Shown here one piece after another: positions 1-8,015 of a DNA stretch of 64,000 bases. Position numbers and translations under genes: made by a program. This DNA is from Mesorhizobium loti (GTDB lineage Bacteria > Pseudomonadota > Alphaproteobacteria > Rhizobiales > Rhizobiaceae). The number at the start of each line of letters is the position of its first letter. Position 1 is the stretch's first letter. The DNA lies in assembly GCF_002858745.1 (NCBI RefSeq), contig NZ_PJRO01000005.1:316865-380864 (forward strand). Direction: 5' to 3'. The notes beneath the pieces were generated by a model. It was not told where the DNA came from, did no database searches, and saw only the letters and a program-made list of their open reading frames with translations.

Positions 1-435
1 CACGAAATGGCAATGGTCGGCCATCGGCGAGCCGACGCCGAGCAGGCCGAGCGCCAGCAACCCCGGGAACTGGTCGACCAGCCGGCCGGTCCAGGCGCCG
101 AGCGAGCCCTGAAACGGCGTGTCGAGCCGGTAGGTCAGCGAAAACAGTGGTGCCGCCATCGCCAGGCCACGGCTGTCGGTTACGGCAACGGCAAGTGGTG
201 CCGTGCCGTCCGCCGAAGCCGAAACCTCGCAGGCAGCGTGATAGTGGATGCCTTCGGCGTTCCTACAGCTCGTCGCCGGCCAGGAGGCCGCATCGAGCGA
301 GGACAGACCTGCGACGATGTTGCCCCGCATTGCCGGTCCGGCGACGACGTCGCCTTCCTGGACCTGCCCGCCGACGATGTCGCCCCGTTGGATAGGCAAC
401 GCGTCAGGCGACAACCTGAAGCCGCTCATGCTCAT
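1..435 (-). CDS. Hypothetical protein, last gene of operon (3' end beyond window)
   Basis: An open frame starts at the ATG at 435 (second ATG at 430) and runs without a stop to the left edge, giving 145 residues. The start lies inside the end of the upstream alpha/beta hydrolase gene, a 32-base overlap that suggests translational coupling. The N-terminus has a glycine/valine-rich stretch (GDIVGGQVQEGDVVAGP), followed by a more ordered part with LAVAVTDSRGLAMAAPLF and LLALGVGSPMADHCHF. The latter part recalls BioF2/FemAB-like acyltransferases of the GNAT superfamily, but too little is present for assignment. The reading frame is supported by the continuous frame and operon position; the function is unknown. 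Confidence 0.55.
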   Translation of the reverse strand, partial: MSMSGFRLSPDALPIQRGDIVGGQVQEGDVVAGPAMRGNIVAGLSSLDAASWPATSCRNAEGIHYHAACEVSASADGTAPLAVAVTDSRGLAMAAPLFSLTYRLDTPFQGSLGAWTGRLVDQFPGLLALGLLGVGSPMADHCHFV

Positions 436-1279
436 GCGCCCCTGCGCGTTCGTAGGATCGGGCGACGCTCTCGACGAAAGCGGCGGCTCTGGCGATGACC
501 AGCCGCCGTTGCCGGTCGAGCGTGACGAGGTGATAGCTGTCGTCCAGCACCAGTGACTCGACCGTGCCGCCGAGGTTGCGCTGCAGATATTCCAGGTTGC
601 TCAGGCTGGCGATGTCATCCTCGCGCGCATGCACCACCATCGTCGGCTGGCGCAGCTCCGGCAGCTCCGGCTTCAAGGCATCGACCAGCCGCCACAGCTC
701 GCGCAGCGCGAGCGCAGGCGTCGCTTCGAGGCCGGCCGTGGTGGAATCACCGGAGAACATCGACTGCGCCAGAACCATGCGCAGACGCTCGTCCTTCAGT
801 CCGTATGGCTCCTGTTCGACGAAGCGGTATTTGCGGCCACTCGGCGTGTTGATGAACAGCTTGAGCAGAAAGCGGTACCAGGGGATCGACCAGCCGTCAT
901 ACCAAAGCGTCGGCGCGAACATGATGAGGCCATGCACACGCTGCGGCTGGCGTGCCGCCAGCATGGCGGCCAGCACCGCGCCCATCGAAAGGCCGCCGAC
1001 CAGCACGACACGGCACCGCTGTTCCAGCGTGGTCAGCGCGTCCTCGGCGCTGGCGTACCAGTCTTTCCAGTTGGTGGCGACGAGGTCTGCCTCGGTGCCG
1101 CAATGGCCGGCCAGCGTCGGGCACAGCACCGTATGGCCGCGCTCGGCGAAATTGCGCGCGACGTTGTTCATTTCGATCGGCGTGCCGCCGAGCCCATGCA
1201 GGAGCAGCACGCCGACATCGCCGCGCGGGAAGAAAATGGTGCGGTCCTTGGACTGCAGTTTCGTGGGTGTTTCAGCCAT
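404..1279 (-). CDS. Alpha/beta hydrolase (carboxylesterase-like)
   Basis: The 291-residue protein has a canonical alpha/beta hydrolase layout: an HGLGG oxyanion-hole motif near residue 29, a GLSMG nucleophile elbow giving the catalytic serine, an acidic stretch AREDDIASL, and a C-terminal DDSYHLVTLD that supplies the histidine. It resembles monoacylglycerol lipase and carboxylesterase Est30-type enzymes. The upstream frame is open further, but the ATG at 1279 is preferred because it overlaps the stop of the preceding gene by one base (TGATG), a coupled-translation arrangement. In this operon it may hydrolyse an ester or thioester of the pathway product. The substrate cannot be told from sequence. 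Confidence 0.85.
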   Translation of the reverse strand: MAETPTKLQSKDRTIFFPRGDVGVLLLHGLGGTPIEMNNVARNFAERGHTVLCPTLAGHCGTEADLVATNWKDWYASAEDALTTLEQRCRVVLVGGLSMGAVLAAMLAARQPQRVHGLIMFAPTLWYDGWSIPWYRFLLKLFINTPSGRKYRFVEQEPYGLKDERLRMVLAQSMFSGDSTTAGLEATPALALRELWRLVDALKPELPELRQPTMVVHAREDDIASLSNLEYLQRNLGGTVESLVLDDSYHLVTLDRQRRLVIARAAAFVESVARSYERAGAHEHERLQVVA

Positions 1280-1647
1280 CAGATCGTACCTGCGACGAGA
1301 ATGACGCCTGCCGTGATGAGCAGTGCGCCGAGCCATTGAGAGGGGCCGGTCTCCTCACCCAGCCAAAGGCGCCCGGCGAGCGTGATGGCGAGGATGTTGA
1401 GACTGGCGAGGGGAAAGGCGATGCCGAGCGGCGCGAGCGTCAGGATGCGCACCCAGATGATGAACTCGGCGACGTAGATGACGAGCCCGATCCCGACCCA
1501 GCGGTCGGCGAACAAAGCGCGTGCGAAAGGCTGCCAGCGCTGGGCGGAAAATTCCGGCAGCGCATCGGCGCCGAATTTGAAGGCGATCTGGCCGAACACG
1601 TCGCAGGCGATCGACAGCACGAACAGGATGATCAGCTCGGTACTCAT
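1279..1647 (-). CDS. Small four-helix DMT/SMR-like transporter
   Basis: The 122-residue protein is almost entirely hydrophobic, with four predicted membrane helices: about residues 4-22, 48-68, 72-91 and 102-120. The PLGIAFPLASLNILAITLAGRLWLGE segment resembles the EamA/SMR superfamily signature around helices 3 and 4, and the length is that of a half-size, dimer-forming transporter. ArnE/ArnF and EmrE-like proteins are relatives. It overlaps the arginase-like gene upstream by four bases (ATGA) and touches the hydrolase gene downstream, so it is embedded in the operon. Export of the operon's product or import of a precursor is a reasonable inference; no substrate is shown. Confidence 0.8.
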   Translation of the reverse strand: MSTELIILFVLSIACDVFGQIAFKFGADALPEFSAQRWQPFARALFADRWVGIGLVIYVAEFIIWVRILTLAPLGIAFPLASLNILAITLAGRLWLGEETGPSQWLGALLITAGVILVAGTI

Positions 1648-2567
1648 GCCAGCACCTGTTCGAGCTTTGCCGCGATGCGTGCATTGGTTGCGTTGTTGAC
1701 GGCAGCCATCGCGCCGTCGAATTTCGGCTGGCGCGGATGGTCGAGCCTGGCCAGCGTGTAGCGGAAGGGGTCGCGGAACTCGGGCGGCGAATAGTCGCCG
1801 CAGACATCGACGCCGAGGATGCGCCGGTGCGCGGCCAGCCGTTCGATGGCGTGCAGCACCTGGTCGAGCCTCATGGCGCCCTGGTCCCAGTTGGTCACCG
1901 CTTCACTGGTGGCCAGCACGTCCTTGTCGAAGGTGATCCACAGCGCTTCCGGGCCCAGTCGGGAAATCAACTCGTCGACGAAGCCCTGCCAGTCCTCGTC
2001 GGCGAGGTTGCGCCAGACCAGCCGCCTGGCGAAACCGCCGCCGACCGTACTGGCGCCGGCGGCATCGACCGCCTTGCCGACAAGCTGTGTCACCGGTGCC
2101 CGCCAGGCATACATTTCGAGCCGGCCGTCGCGGATGGCCTGCAGGTTTGCCGACTTGATCTGCGGCAGCGTGAGGTCGGTGCTGGTCGGGCCGATGGTGA
2201 TGACGCGGGCGACGTTGCGCCGCTCCAGCGTGCGGTTGACCCAGCCGCCGCAGTTCGACGTCGCGGGGAACGTCACCCAGTCGGGATGATTGTCGAACTG
2301 GATCACTGTCACCGGTTCCTCGGCGCGGCCAAGGAACAGGTCGGCGAGATGATGGAAGTCGCCCGAGCCGTAGAAGATCACCTCGGCCTTGCCGTTCGTG
2401 CGCGGGCCGACCCGCTTGCCGAGTTCGGTGAGCGCACGCCTGCTCGCAACGATGCGCATCCGGGGCGCAAGGTCCCCGGCTGGCACGATGTCGGCTGGTT
2501 CGGTCCGGGCGTTGTGAAAGCCCTGTCCCGTCACGGCGCCGTCGAGATCGACGATGCGCAGGCGCAT
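1644..2567 (-). CDS. Arginase-fold ureohydrolase family protein
   Basis: The 307-residue protein keeps all expected binuclear manganese ligands of the arginase/agmatinase/formiminoglutamase superfamily: GSGDFHH (His near 72), DNHPDW (Asp92, His94, Asp96) and TFDKDV (Asp214, Asp216). Segments after these differ from arginase and agmatinase; ATSEAVTNWDQG replaces the usual DP-rich loop, and the C-terminus carries VDVCGDYSPPEF. It is therefore probably an active C-N hydrolase, but its substrate may be a guanidino, formimino or related compound rather than arginine. It lies between a class III aminotransferase (four-base gap) and a small transporter (four-base overlap). Calling it plain arginase would go beyond the evidence. 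Confidence 0.8.
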   Translation of the reverse strand: MRLRIVDLDGAVTGQGFHNARTEPADIVPAGDLAPRMRIVASRRALTELGKRVGPRTNGKAEVIFYGSGDFHHLADLFLGRAEEPVTVIQFDNHPDWVTFPATSNCGGWVNRTLERRNVARVITIGPTSTDLTLPQIKSANLQAIRDGRLEMYAWRAPVTQLVGKAVDAAGASTVGGGFARRLVWRNLADEDWQGFVDELISRLGPEALWITFDKDVLATSEAVTNWDQGAMRLDQVLHAIERLAAHRRILGVDVCGDYSPPEFRDPFRYTLARLDHPRQPKFDGAMAAVNNATNARIAAKLEQVLA

Positions 2568-2571
2568 CCGT

Positions 2572-4008
2572 TCACCCTTTGATTCCGTGGGTCTTGGTCA
2601 CGCGGGTGAACAACTGGTCGAGCAGCGCAATCGCCAGGTCGATCTCGGCATGGCTGATGGTCAGCGACGGCGCCAGCGTGATGACGTTCTTGAAGTAGCC
2701 GCCGATGTCGAGCACGAGGCCGTAGGTCTGGCCGTTGTGCACGAGATCGCCCTTCAGCGACTCGTCCACCATGCGGTCGACCAGCGCCTTGGATGGCGTA
2801 TAGCTGTCATGCGGCTCGCAGATCTCGATGCGCAGCGCGAGGCCGAGGCCGTCGACTTCACCGATGATCTTGTGGCGGCGCTTCAGCTCTTCCAGCCCAC
2901 GCAGGAAATAGGCGCCCTTTTCCGGTACCGTCGTTTCATAGTCGTCCTCGGCCATCATCTTCATGGCTTCGAGCGCCACGGCGGTGCCGAGCGGATTGGC
3001 GTTGAAGGTCGAATGGGTCGAGCCGGGCGGGAAGGCGCCCGGGTTGATCAGCTCCTCGCGCGCCCACACGCCGGACAGCGGGTTGAGGCCGTTGGTCAGC
3101 GCCTTGCCGAATACGACGACGTCGGGATCGACGCCGAAGTGTTCGATCGACCACAGCTTGCCGGTGCGGTAGAAGCCCATCTGGATCTCGTCCACCACCA
3201 TCAGGATGTTGTGGCGGTCGAGCACCTTCTTCAGTTCGGTGAAGAAGTTCATCGGCGGGATGATATAGCCGCCGGTGCCCTGCAGCGGCTCGACATAGAA
3301 GGCCGCATATTCGGCCTCGCCGGCCTTCGGGTCCCACACGCCCTGATATTCGCTTTCGAACAGCCGCTCGAACTGGCGCACACAGTGCAGGCCGTATTCT
3401 TCCTTGTTCATGCCCTTCGGGGCGCGGAAGTGGTAGGGGAACGGCACGAACTGCGCGCGTTCGCCGAAATGGCCGTAGCGGCGGCGATAGCGGTAGGACG
3501 AGGTGATGGCCGAGGCGCCCAGCGTACGGCCGTGATAGCCGCCCTCGAAGGCGAACATCAGGCTCTTGCCCTTCGAGGCGTTGCGCACCAGCTTCAGCGA
3601 GTCCTCGATCGCCTGGGCGCCGCCGACGTTGAAATGCACGCGGCCCTTGTGGCCGAACTTCTGCTCGGCATCCCGCGCGATCAGCGCGGCGAGCTCGATC
3701 TTCTCGCGATGCAGATACTGGCTGGCGACCTGCGGCAGCTTGTCGATCTGGCGCTTCAGTGCATTGTTGAGGCGCGGGTTGGCGTAGCCGAAATTGACCG
3801 CCGAATACCACATCTGCAGGTCGAGGAACGGCGTGCCGGCCGCATCGAACATGTAGGAGCCTTCGCAGCGGTCGAAGATCTTCGGGAAGTCGGTGTAGTG
3901 CACGGTGTCGCCATGCGAGCAGTATTGTGCCTCGAGCGCGAGCAGTTCTGCCTCGCTGCGTTCAAGCTCGGAATCGGCTTCGAGCCGAAGGGCGGCGTTG
4001 GTGGGCAT
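2572..4008 (-). CDS. Class III (omega-type) PLP aminotransferase
   Basis: The 478-residue protein is a fold-type I, class III aminotransferase of the ornithine, 4-aminobutyrate and diaminobutyrate group. Visible motifs are FNVGGAQAIEDSLKL (phosphate-binding region), the EGGYHGRT aromatic stacking segment, VVDEIQMGFYRTG with Asp273 contacting the pyridinium, and FGKALTNG with Lys302 as the Schiff-base lysine. PGSTHSTFNANPLG completes the second-subunit phosphate contact. About 35 residues precede the normal core. It sits between an MtnX-like phosphatase and an arginase-like hydrolase. The family moves terminal amino groups, so a diamine or omega-amino acid substrate fits the context, but this is inference. 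Confidence 0.9.
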   Translation of the reverse strand: MPTNAALRLEADSELERSEAELLALEAQYCSHGDTVHYTDFPKIFDRCEGSYMFDAAGTPFLDLQMWYSAVNFGYANPRLNNALKRQIDKLPQVASQYLHREKIELAALIARDAEQKFGHKGRVHFNVGGAQAIEDSLKLVRNASKGKSLMFAFEGGYHGRTLGASAITSSYRYRRRYGHFGERAQFVPFPYHFRAPKGMNKEEYGLHCVRQFERLFESEYQGVWDPKAGEAEYAAFYVEPLQGTGGYIIPPMNFFTELKKVLDRHNILMVVDEIQMGFYRTGKLWSIEHFGVDPDVVVFGKALTNGLNPLSGVWAREELINPGAFPPGSTHSTFNANPLGTAVALEAMKMMAEDDYETTVPEKGAYFLRGLEELKRRHKIIGEVDGLGLALRIEICEPHDSYTPSKALVDRMVDESLKGDLVHNGQTYGLVLDIGGYFKNVITLAPSLTISHAEIDLAIALLDQLFTRVTKTHGIKG

Positions 4009-4022
4009 GGGTCAATTCCTTG

Positions 4023-4724
4023 TTACAGAAGGTGGGTGGACTGGACGGCCATGGCGCTGGCCAGCCAGTCGGAGAAAAGCGGCGGCTGGTCGGTGAAGTT
4101 GCCGAAGCTGCGGTAGGTGATGCCGTTGGCGCGGCAATGGTCGGCGAGCTTGCCCTTCGCGAACACCATGTCGGCGATGGAAGCAGCGCAGAAATCGGAA
4201 CGGCCGTCGCCGATCAGCACGCGCAGCGCGCTGTCCGGCGCGCGGTCGAAGCTGGCGCATTTGCAGTGCGCCGAGCTGGCGCGGCAGCTTGTCGAGGCGT
4301 GCGGGCAGCCGAGCTGCCAGCGGTCGTTGCCGGCGTGCATGAGTTCGTTGGCGAGGACCGGCAGCGCCAGGCCGTAACCCTTGAGCGCGTGGGCGATGAC
4401 GCGGTCCAGCCCATCGGAGACGATGGTGACGCTGATGTTGCTGGCCTGCAGCGCCTCGACGAAGCGTACGAAACCCGGGTCGATGCGCAGGCAGTTGGCG
4501 AACAGGTCGAGCATGACCGGTTCGACGCGCAGCAGCTCCACCTGCCTGGACATGCATTCGCGCGAACCGATCGCGCCGCGCTCCCAGGCGGCTTCAATGG
4601 TGCGCCACGCTGGTTCCGCGAACTGGGCGAGCAGCAGGTCGGTCGTGTCTTCCAGCGAGATCGTGCCATCGAAATCGATGAAGCACTCCACAGGGGGGAG
4701 GGACAGGAGGTCGATCTTGTTCAT
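4023..4724 (-). CDS. MtnX-like HAD-IB phosphatase
   Basis: The 233-residue protein is a HAD-superfamily phosphatase. Motif I is DFDGT (Asp17, Asp19), motif II is TIVSDGLD, and motif III/IV is VLIGDGRSDFCAA. The spacing and the FCAASIADMVFAKGKLADHC segment match the MtnX family of HAD-IB enzymes, which dephosphorylate enol or small phosphate esters. The frame is open to 4754, but the ATG at 4724 gives the usual N-terminal length. It is the first gene of the minus-strand operon. No methionine-salvage partner (mtnA, mtnB, mtnD) is nearby, so a different phosphorylated intermediate is more likely. Phosphoserine phosphatase-like activity is an alternative. Confidence 0.82.
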   Translation of the reverse strand: MNKIDLLSLPPVECFIDFDGTISLEDTTDLLLAQFAEPAWRTIEAAWERGAIGSRECMSRQVELLRVEPVMLDLFANCLRIDPGFVRFVEALQASNISVTIVSDGLDRVIAHALKGYGLALPVLANELMHAGNDRWQLGCPHASTSCRASSAHCKCASFDRAPDSALRVLIGDGRSDFCAASIADMVFAKGKLADHCRANGITYRSFGNFTDQPPLFSDWLASAMAVQSTHLL

Positions 4725-5218
4725 GCTGCATTGCACTTGCATGCCGCGTGCCAAGTCGAAAAACCGAATGAAATCAGAGCGGGACGGTTCTTGGTTTGGA
4801 GTTTTAAACTACAAAAATTGTAGGAACCTGCCGGGAAGAGGGGTAAGCCCCCTGCATACAGCCAGTAGTCTGGACCGCTCTGGCATCGTCACCGTTCCGG
4901 AATGGATCCCCGACACCCTTCAGTTGCTTCGCTCCCTGCGGGGCCGAGGATGACGAATTTTCCATGCCTGGCGCAAATCGCGAACGCTGGCGCCACCAGG
5001 AACGTCGGCGTCATCGCCAACGTTGGAGATTGGCCGACACGCTCTTTACCCTCGTCATCCTCGACCTCGAAGCGACCGCAGGGAGTGGAGAGTGTCGGGG
5101 ATCCTTACCGGAACAATGCAAAACGTTATCCGAACAATTGTCGATCCAGTGAGCGATTGCGCATTTCTGAAAACCCTGCAACAGTAGCAGTCAGATAGTC
5201 TCTGTTAAGTGCCCGACC
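4725..5218. other. Divergent intergenic region, no gene seen
   Basis: This 494-base stretch separates the minus-strand operon from the SorC regulator and must hold both promoters. Next to the operon it is AT-richer (around 4760-4825). The middle is occupied by an imperfect inverted repeat listed separately. I see no convincing open frame, tRNA or riboswitch fold here. Confidence 0.6.
4904..5105. repeat. Imperfect inverted-repeat intergenic element
   Basis: The left arm (4904-4957) begins GGATCCCCGACAC and ends GAGGATGACGAA. The right arm (5053-5105) is its imperfect reverse complement, starting TCGTCATCCTCG and ending GTGTCGGGGATCC. About 95 unrelated bases lie between. The arms contain no protein-like frame. 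The structure resembles the dispersed palindromic elements common in rhizobial intergenic regions; only one copy of this type is in the window. Confidence 0.7.
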
Positions 5219-6181
5219 ATGAACGCCCGGTCCGAAACCAGCAATCCCAGGCTTGACGATGCCGCGCGTGCCGGCTGGCTCTATTATGTCGCCGGCAACA
5301 CGCAGGACCAGATCGCGACGAAGCTCGGTATCTCGCGCCAGACCGCGCAGCGGCTGGTGTCGCTGGCGATGTCGGAAGGGCTGATCAAGGTCCGGGTCGA
5401 TCATCCCATCGCCAATTGCCTCGACCTTGCCGCCCGGCTGAAGTCCCGCTTCGCGTTGGATCTGGTCGAGGTGACGCCGAGCGATCCCGATTCCACTTCC
5501 TCGACCATCGGGGTCGCCCAGGCCGCGGCGGTGGAAATCGAGAAATGGCTGCGCCGTCCCGAGCCCGTCATCATGGCGATCGGCACCGGGCGCACGCTGA
5601 AGGCCGCGATCGAACAGCTGCCGCCGATGGAGTGCCCGCAGCACAAGGTGGTCTCGCTCACCGGCAACATCTCGCCTGACGGTTCGGCCGCCTTCTACAA
5701 CGTCATCTTTACCATGGCCGACACCATCAAGGCGCGCAGCTTCCCGATGCCGCTGCCGGCGATCGCCTCTTCGCCGGATGAACGGAAAATGCTGCACAGC
5801 CAATCGCTTATCCAGCCGACGCTGGCCCTGGCGGCGCAGGCCGACGTCACCTTTGTCGGCGTCGGCGATCTCGGCCCGCAGGCGCCGCTGCTGGAGGACG
5901 GCTTCATCACCGAGGCCGACCTCAAGGCGCTGCAGAAGGCCGGCGCCGTCGGTGAGATCGTCGGCTGGGCCTTCGATCGCGACGGCCGCCTGATCGACGG
6001 CATCACCAATGATCGCGTCGCCTCCGCGCCGCTGCCGTCGAGGGAGCGTTCGCTGGTGGTGGCACTCGCCATGGGCGAACGCAAGCTACCCGGCATTCTC
6101 GCGGCAGTGACGCGGCGGCTGGTCAACGGCCTGATCACTGACGAGCGCACCGCGGAAAGCCTGCTGGCGGCGGCAGTCTAG
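5219..6181 (+). CDS. SorC/DeoR-type sugar-responsive transcriptional regulator
   Basis: The 320-residue protein has an N-terminal helix-turn-helix (about residues 28-52, with TQDQIATKLGISRQTAQRLV) and a long C-terminal sugar-phosphate-binding domain of the SorC type (IGTGRTL, SLTGNIS, GVGDL and the final LITDERTAESLL). SorC regulators sense phosphorylated sugars or polyols. It lies directly upstream of, and in the same direction as, the sorbitol/mannitol transport operon, which matches the position of the smoC/mtlR-type regulator in rhizobia. Control of that operon is therefore likely. Repressor or activator mode cannot be told from sequence. Confidence 0.88.
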   Translation: MNARSETSNPRLDDAARAGWLYYVAGNTQDQIATKLGISRQTAQRLVSLAMSEGLIKVRVDHPIANCLDLAARLKSRFALDLVEVTPSDPDSTSSTIGVAQAAAVEIEKWLRRPEPVIMAIGTGRTLKAAIEQLPPMECPQHKVVSLTGNISPDGSAAFYNVIFTMADTIKARSFPMPLPAIASSPDERKMLHSQSLIQPTLALAAQADVTFVGVGDLGPQAPLLEDGFITEADLKALQKAGAVGEIVGWAFDRDGRLIDGITNDRVASAPLPSRERSLVVALAMGERKLPGILAAVTRRLVNGLITDERTAESLLAAAV

Positions 6182-6190
6182 GCGCTGATC

Positions 6191-6377
6191 CCTTCTCCCC
6201 CACGGGAGAAGGTGGCTCGGCGCGCAGCGCCGAGACGGATGAGGGGTGCTGGAAGAAACGAGACGTTTCAGGTTCCGGGCCTTCACCGCAAATCACGTTG
6301 GCCGCGCTCCGTCCAACCCCCCCCTCATCCGACCTCGCCTGTGGCTCGGCCTCCTTCTCCCGCAAGCGGGAGAAGGA
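6191..6377. repeat. Dispersed palindromic element, type I, copy 1
   Basis: The ends are two small hairpins built on CCTTCTCCC and GGGAGAAGG. The left arm continues GGCTCGGCGCGCAGCGCCGAG then ACGGATGAGGGG; the right arm reads, in reverse complement, through GGCCGAG, GCGAGGTCGGATGAGG. A second copy lies at 11958-12122 with the two arm types in swapped order. It fills most of the space between the regulator and smoE. No coding function is evident; it may act as a transcriptional or mRNA-stability structure. Confidence 0.8.
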
Positions 6378-6473
6378 AGAGGCTCCGGATTCCGGCTTGA
6401 CATAAATCCCGAAGAGTGAATAATTGCTCACAGCTAAGGCAAATGCTCACTTTGGCTATTTGGGAGGAAATCG

Positions 6474-7784
6474 ATGAACCTGCGCACCCTCGTCCTGGGG
6501 CTGTGTTCGGCAAGCGCTTTTGCGTTCGCCGCGCATGCCGAGACGATCACCATCGCCACCGTCAACAATGGCGACATGATCCGCATGCAGAAACTGACGG
6601 AGGACTTCACCAAGAAGAACCCCGACATCCAGCTCAACTGGGTCACACTGGAAGAGAACGTGCTGCGTGAACGCGTCACCACCGACATCGCCACCAAGGG
6701 CGGCCAGTATGACGTGATGACCATCGGCACCTATGAAGTGCCGATCTGGGCGAAGCAGAACTGGCTGCTGCCGCTCGACAATCTCGGCGCCGACTACGAC
6801 CAGAAAGACATCATCCCGGCCATCGCCGGCGGCTTGACCGTCGACGGCAAGCTTTATGCCGCACCCTTCTACGGCGAGAGCTCCTTCGTCATGTACCGCA
6901 AGGACCTGATCGAGAAGGCCGGCCTCAAGATGCCCGATGCGCCGACCTGGACCTTCATCAAGGAAGCCGCCGATAAGATGACCGACAAGGCCAATGGCGT
7001 GAACGGCGTCTGCCTGCGCGGCAAGGCCGGCTGGGGCGAGAACATGGCCTTCCTGACCGCCATGTCGAACTCCTTCGGCGCGCGCTGGTTCGACGAGAAG
7101 TGGAACCCGCAGTTCGATCAGCCGGAATGGAAGAACACGCTGCAGTTCTATGTCGACCTGATGAAGGCCGATGGCCCGGACGGTGCTTCGTCCAACGGCT
7201 TCAACGAGAACCTCGCGCTGTTCCAGCAGGGCAAATGCGGCATGTGGATCGACGCCACCGTGGCGGCTTCCTTCGTGTCGGATCCCAAGAACTCTAAGGT
7301 CGCCGACAAAGTCGGCTATGCGCTGGCGCCCGACAACGGCCTTGGCAAGCGGGGCAACTGGCTGTGGGCCTGGTCGCTCGGCATTCCGGCCGGCACGCAG
7401 AAGGCGGCATCAGCCGAGAAGTTCGTCGCCTGGGCAACCGGCAAGGGCTATCTCGATCTCGTCGCGCAAAAGGAAGGCTGGGCCAACGTGCCGCCCGGCA
7501 CCCGCAGTTCGCTCTACGCCAATGCCGAATATGACAAGGCGGCGCCTTTCGCCAAGATGACGCTGGACTCCATCAACTCCGCCGACCCGACCAAGCCGAC
7601 GGTCAAGCCGGTGCCTTATGTCGGCGTGCAGTTCGTGGCGATCCCTGAATTCCAGGGTCTCGGCACCACGGTCGGCCAGCTCTTCTCGGCAGCACTTGCC
7701 GGCCAGATGTCGGTCGACGATGCGCTGAAGCAGGCACAGGATGCCGCCAAGGCTGCGATGACCGAAGGCGGTTACATCCAGTAA
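6474..7784 (+). CDS. smoE: Sugar alcohol ABC transporter, periplasmic binding protein
   Basis: The 436-residue protein starts with a clear Sec signal peptide (hydrophobic segment, cleavage after about AAHA, residue 22) and has the extracellular solute-binding family 1 fold. Recognisable segments are YDVMTIGTYEVPIWAKQNWLLPLD, APFYGESSFVMYRKDL, LFQQGKCGMWIDAT and GNWLWAWSLGIPAG. The strong AT(W/Y)G-rich aromatic pocket is usual for polyol binders. It leads an operon with two permeases, an ATPase, sorbitol dehydrogenase and mannitol dehydrogenase, so sorbitol/mannitol is the probable ligand. A GGGAGGAAATCG ribosome site precedes the ATG. Confidence 0.9.
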   Translation: MNLRTLVLGLCSASAFAFAAHAETITIATVNNGDMIRMQKLTEDFTKKNPDIQLNWVTLEENVLRERVTTDIATKGGQYDVMTIGTYEVPIWAKQNWLLPLDNLGADYDQKDIIPAIAGGLTVDGKLYAAPFYGESSFVMYRKDLIEKAGLKMPDAPTWTFIKEAADKMTDKANGVNGVCLRGKAGWGENMAFLTAMSNSFGARWFDEKWNPQFDQPEWKNTLQFYVDLMKADGPDGASSNGFNENLALFQQGKCGMWIDATVAASFVSDPKNSKVADKVGYALAPDNGLGKRGNWLWAWSLGIPAGTQKAASAEKFVAWATGKGYLDLVAQKEGWANVPPGTRSSLYANAEYDKAAPFAKMTLDSINSADPTKPTVKPVPYVGVQFVAIPEFQGLGTTVGQLFSAALAGQMSVDDALKQAQDAAKAAMTEGGYIQ

Positions 7785-7815
7785 GGGCATCCTCTGCCCA
7801 AGGGCTCCTCCCGGT

Positions 7816-7887
7816 GTCCAAGGCATCTTCGGATGCCGAGGACATCCTGGTGCCTTGGCCGTCCGGGTCTTCCCGGTCCGGGCGGCC
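7816..7887 (+). promoter_or_regulatory. Stem-loop cluster in smoE-smoF spacer
   Basis: The 231-base gap after smoE contains GGCATC-TTCG-GATGCC (7822-7837), a stem with a stable UUCG loop, extended by GTCC/GGAC outside it. Further downstream a second GC stem is formed by CCGGG-TCTT-CCCGG. No long T-run follows, so full termination is unlikely. Such structures between binding-protein and permease genes commonly stabilise the upstream mRNA and lower expression of downstream genes; that role here is inferred. Confidence 0.6.
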
Positions 7888-8015
7888 ACTTTGAAAAAGA
7901 TGCGGTAATCTGTTCCCTCTCACCCGGCCGTTGCGCGGCTGGGATATCGAAAGGCTAGCCGCCGTCCCGGCGGCGATAGCCAGGTTACGGCTCTTGGGAA
8001 CCGGTGGAGGAGACC

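Noticed and set aside
2554..4116. A 520-residue plus-strand frame opposite the aminotransferase gene.
   Set aside because: It is a shadow of the class III aminotransferase, whose PLP motifs are all intact.
6182..6473. Repeated palindromic elements considered as CRISPR or insertion sequences.
   Set aside because: No evenly spaced direct repeats with unique spacers, no cas genes and no transposase frame are present.
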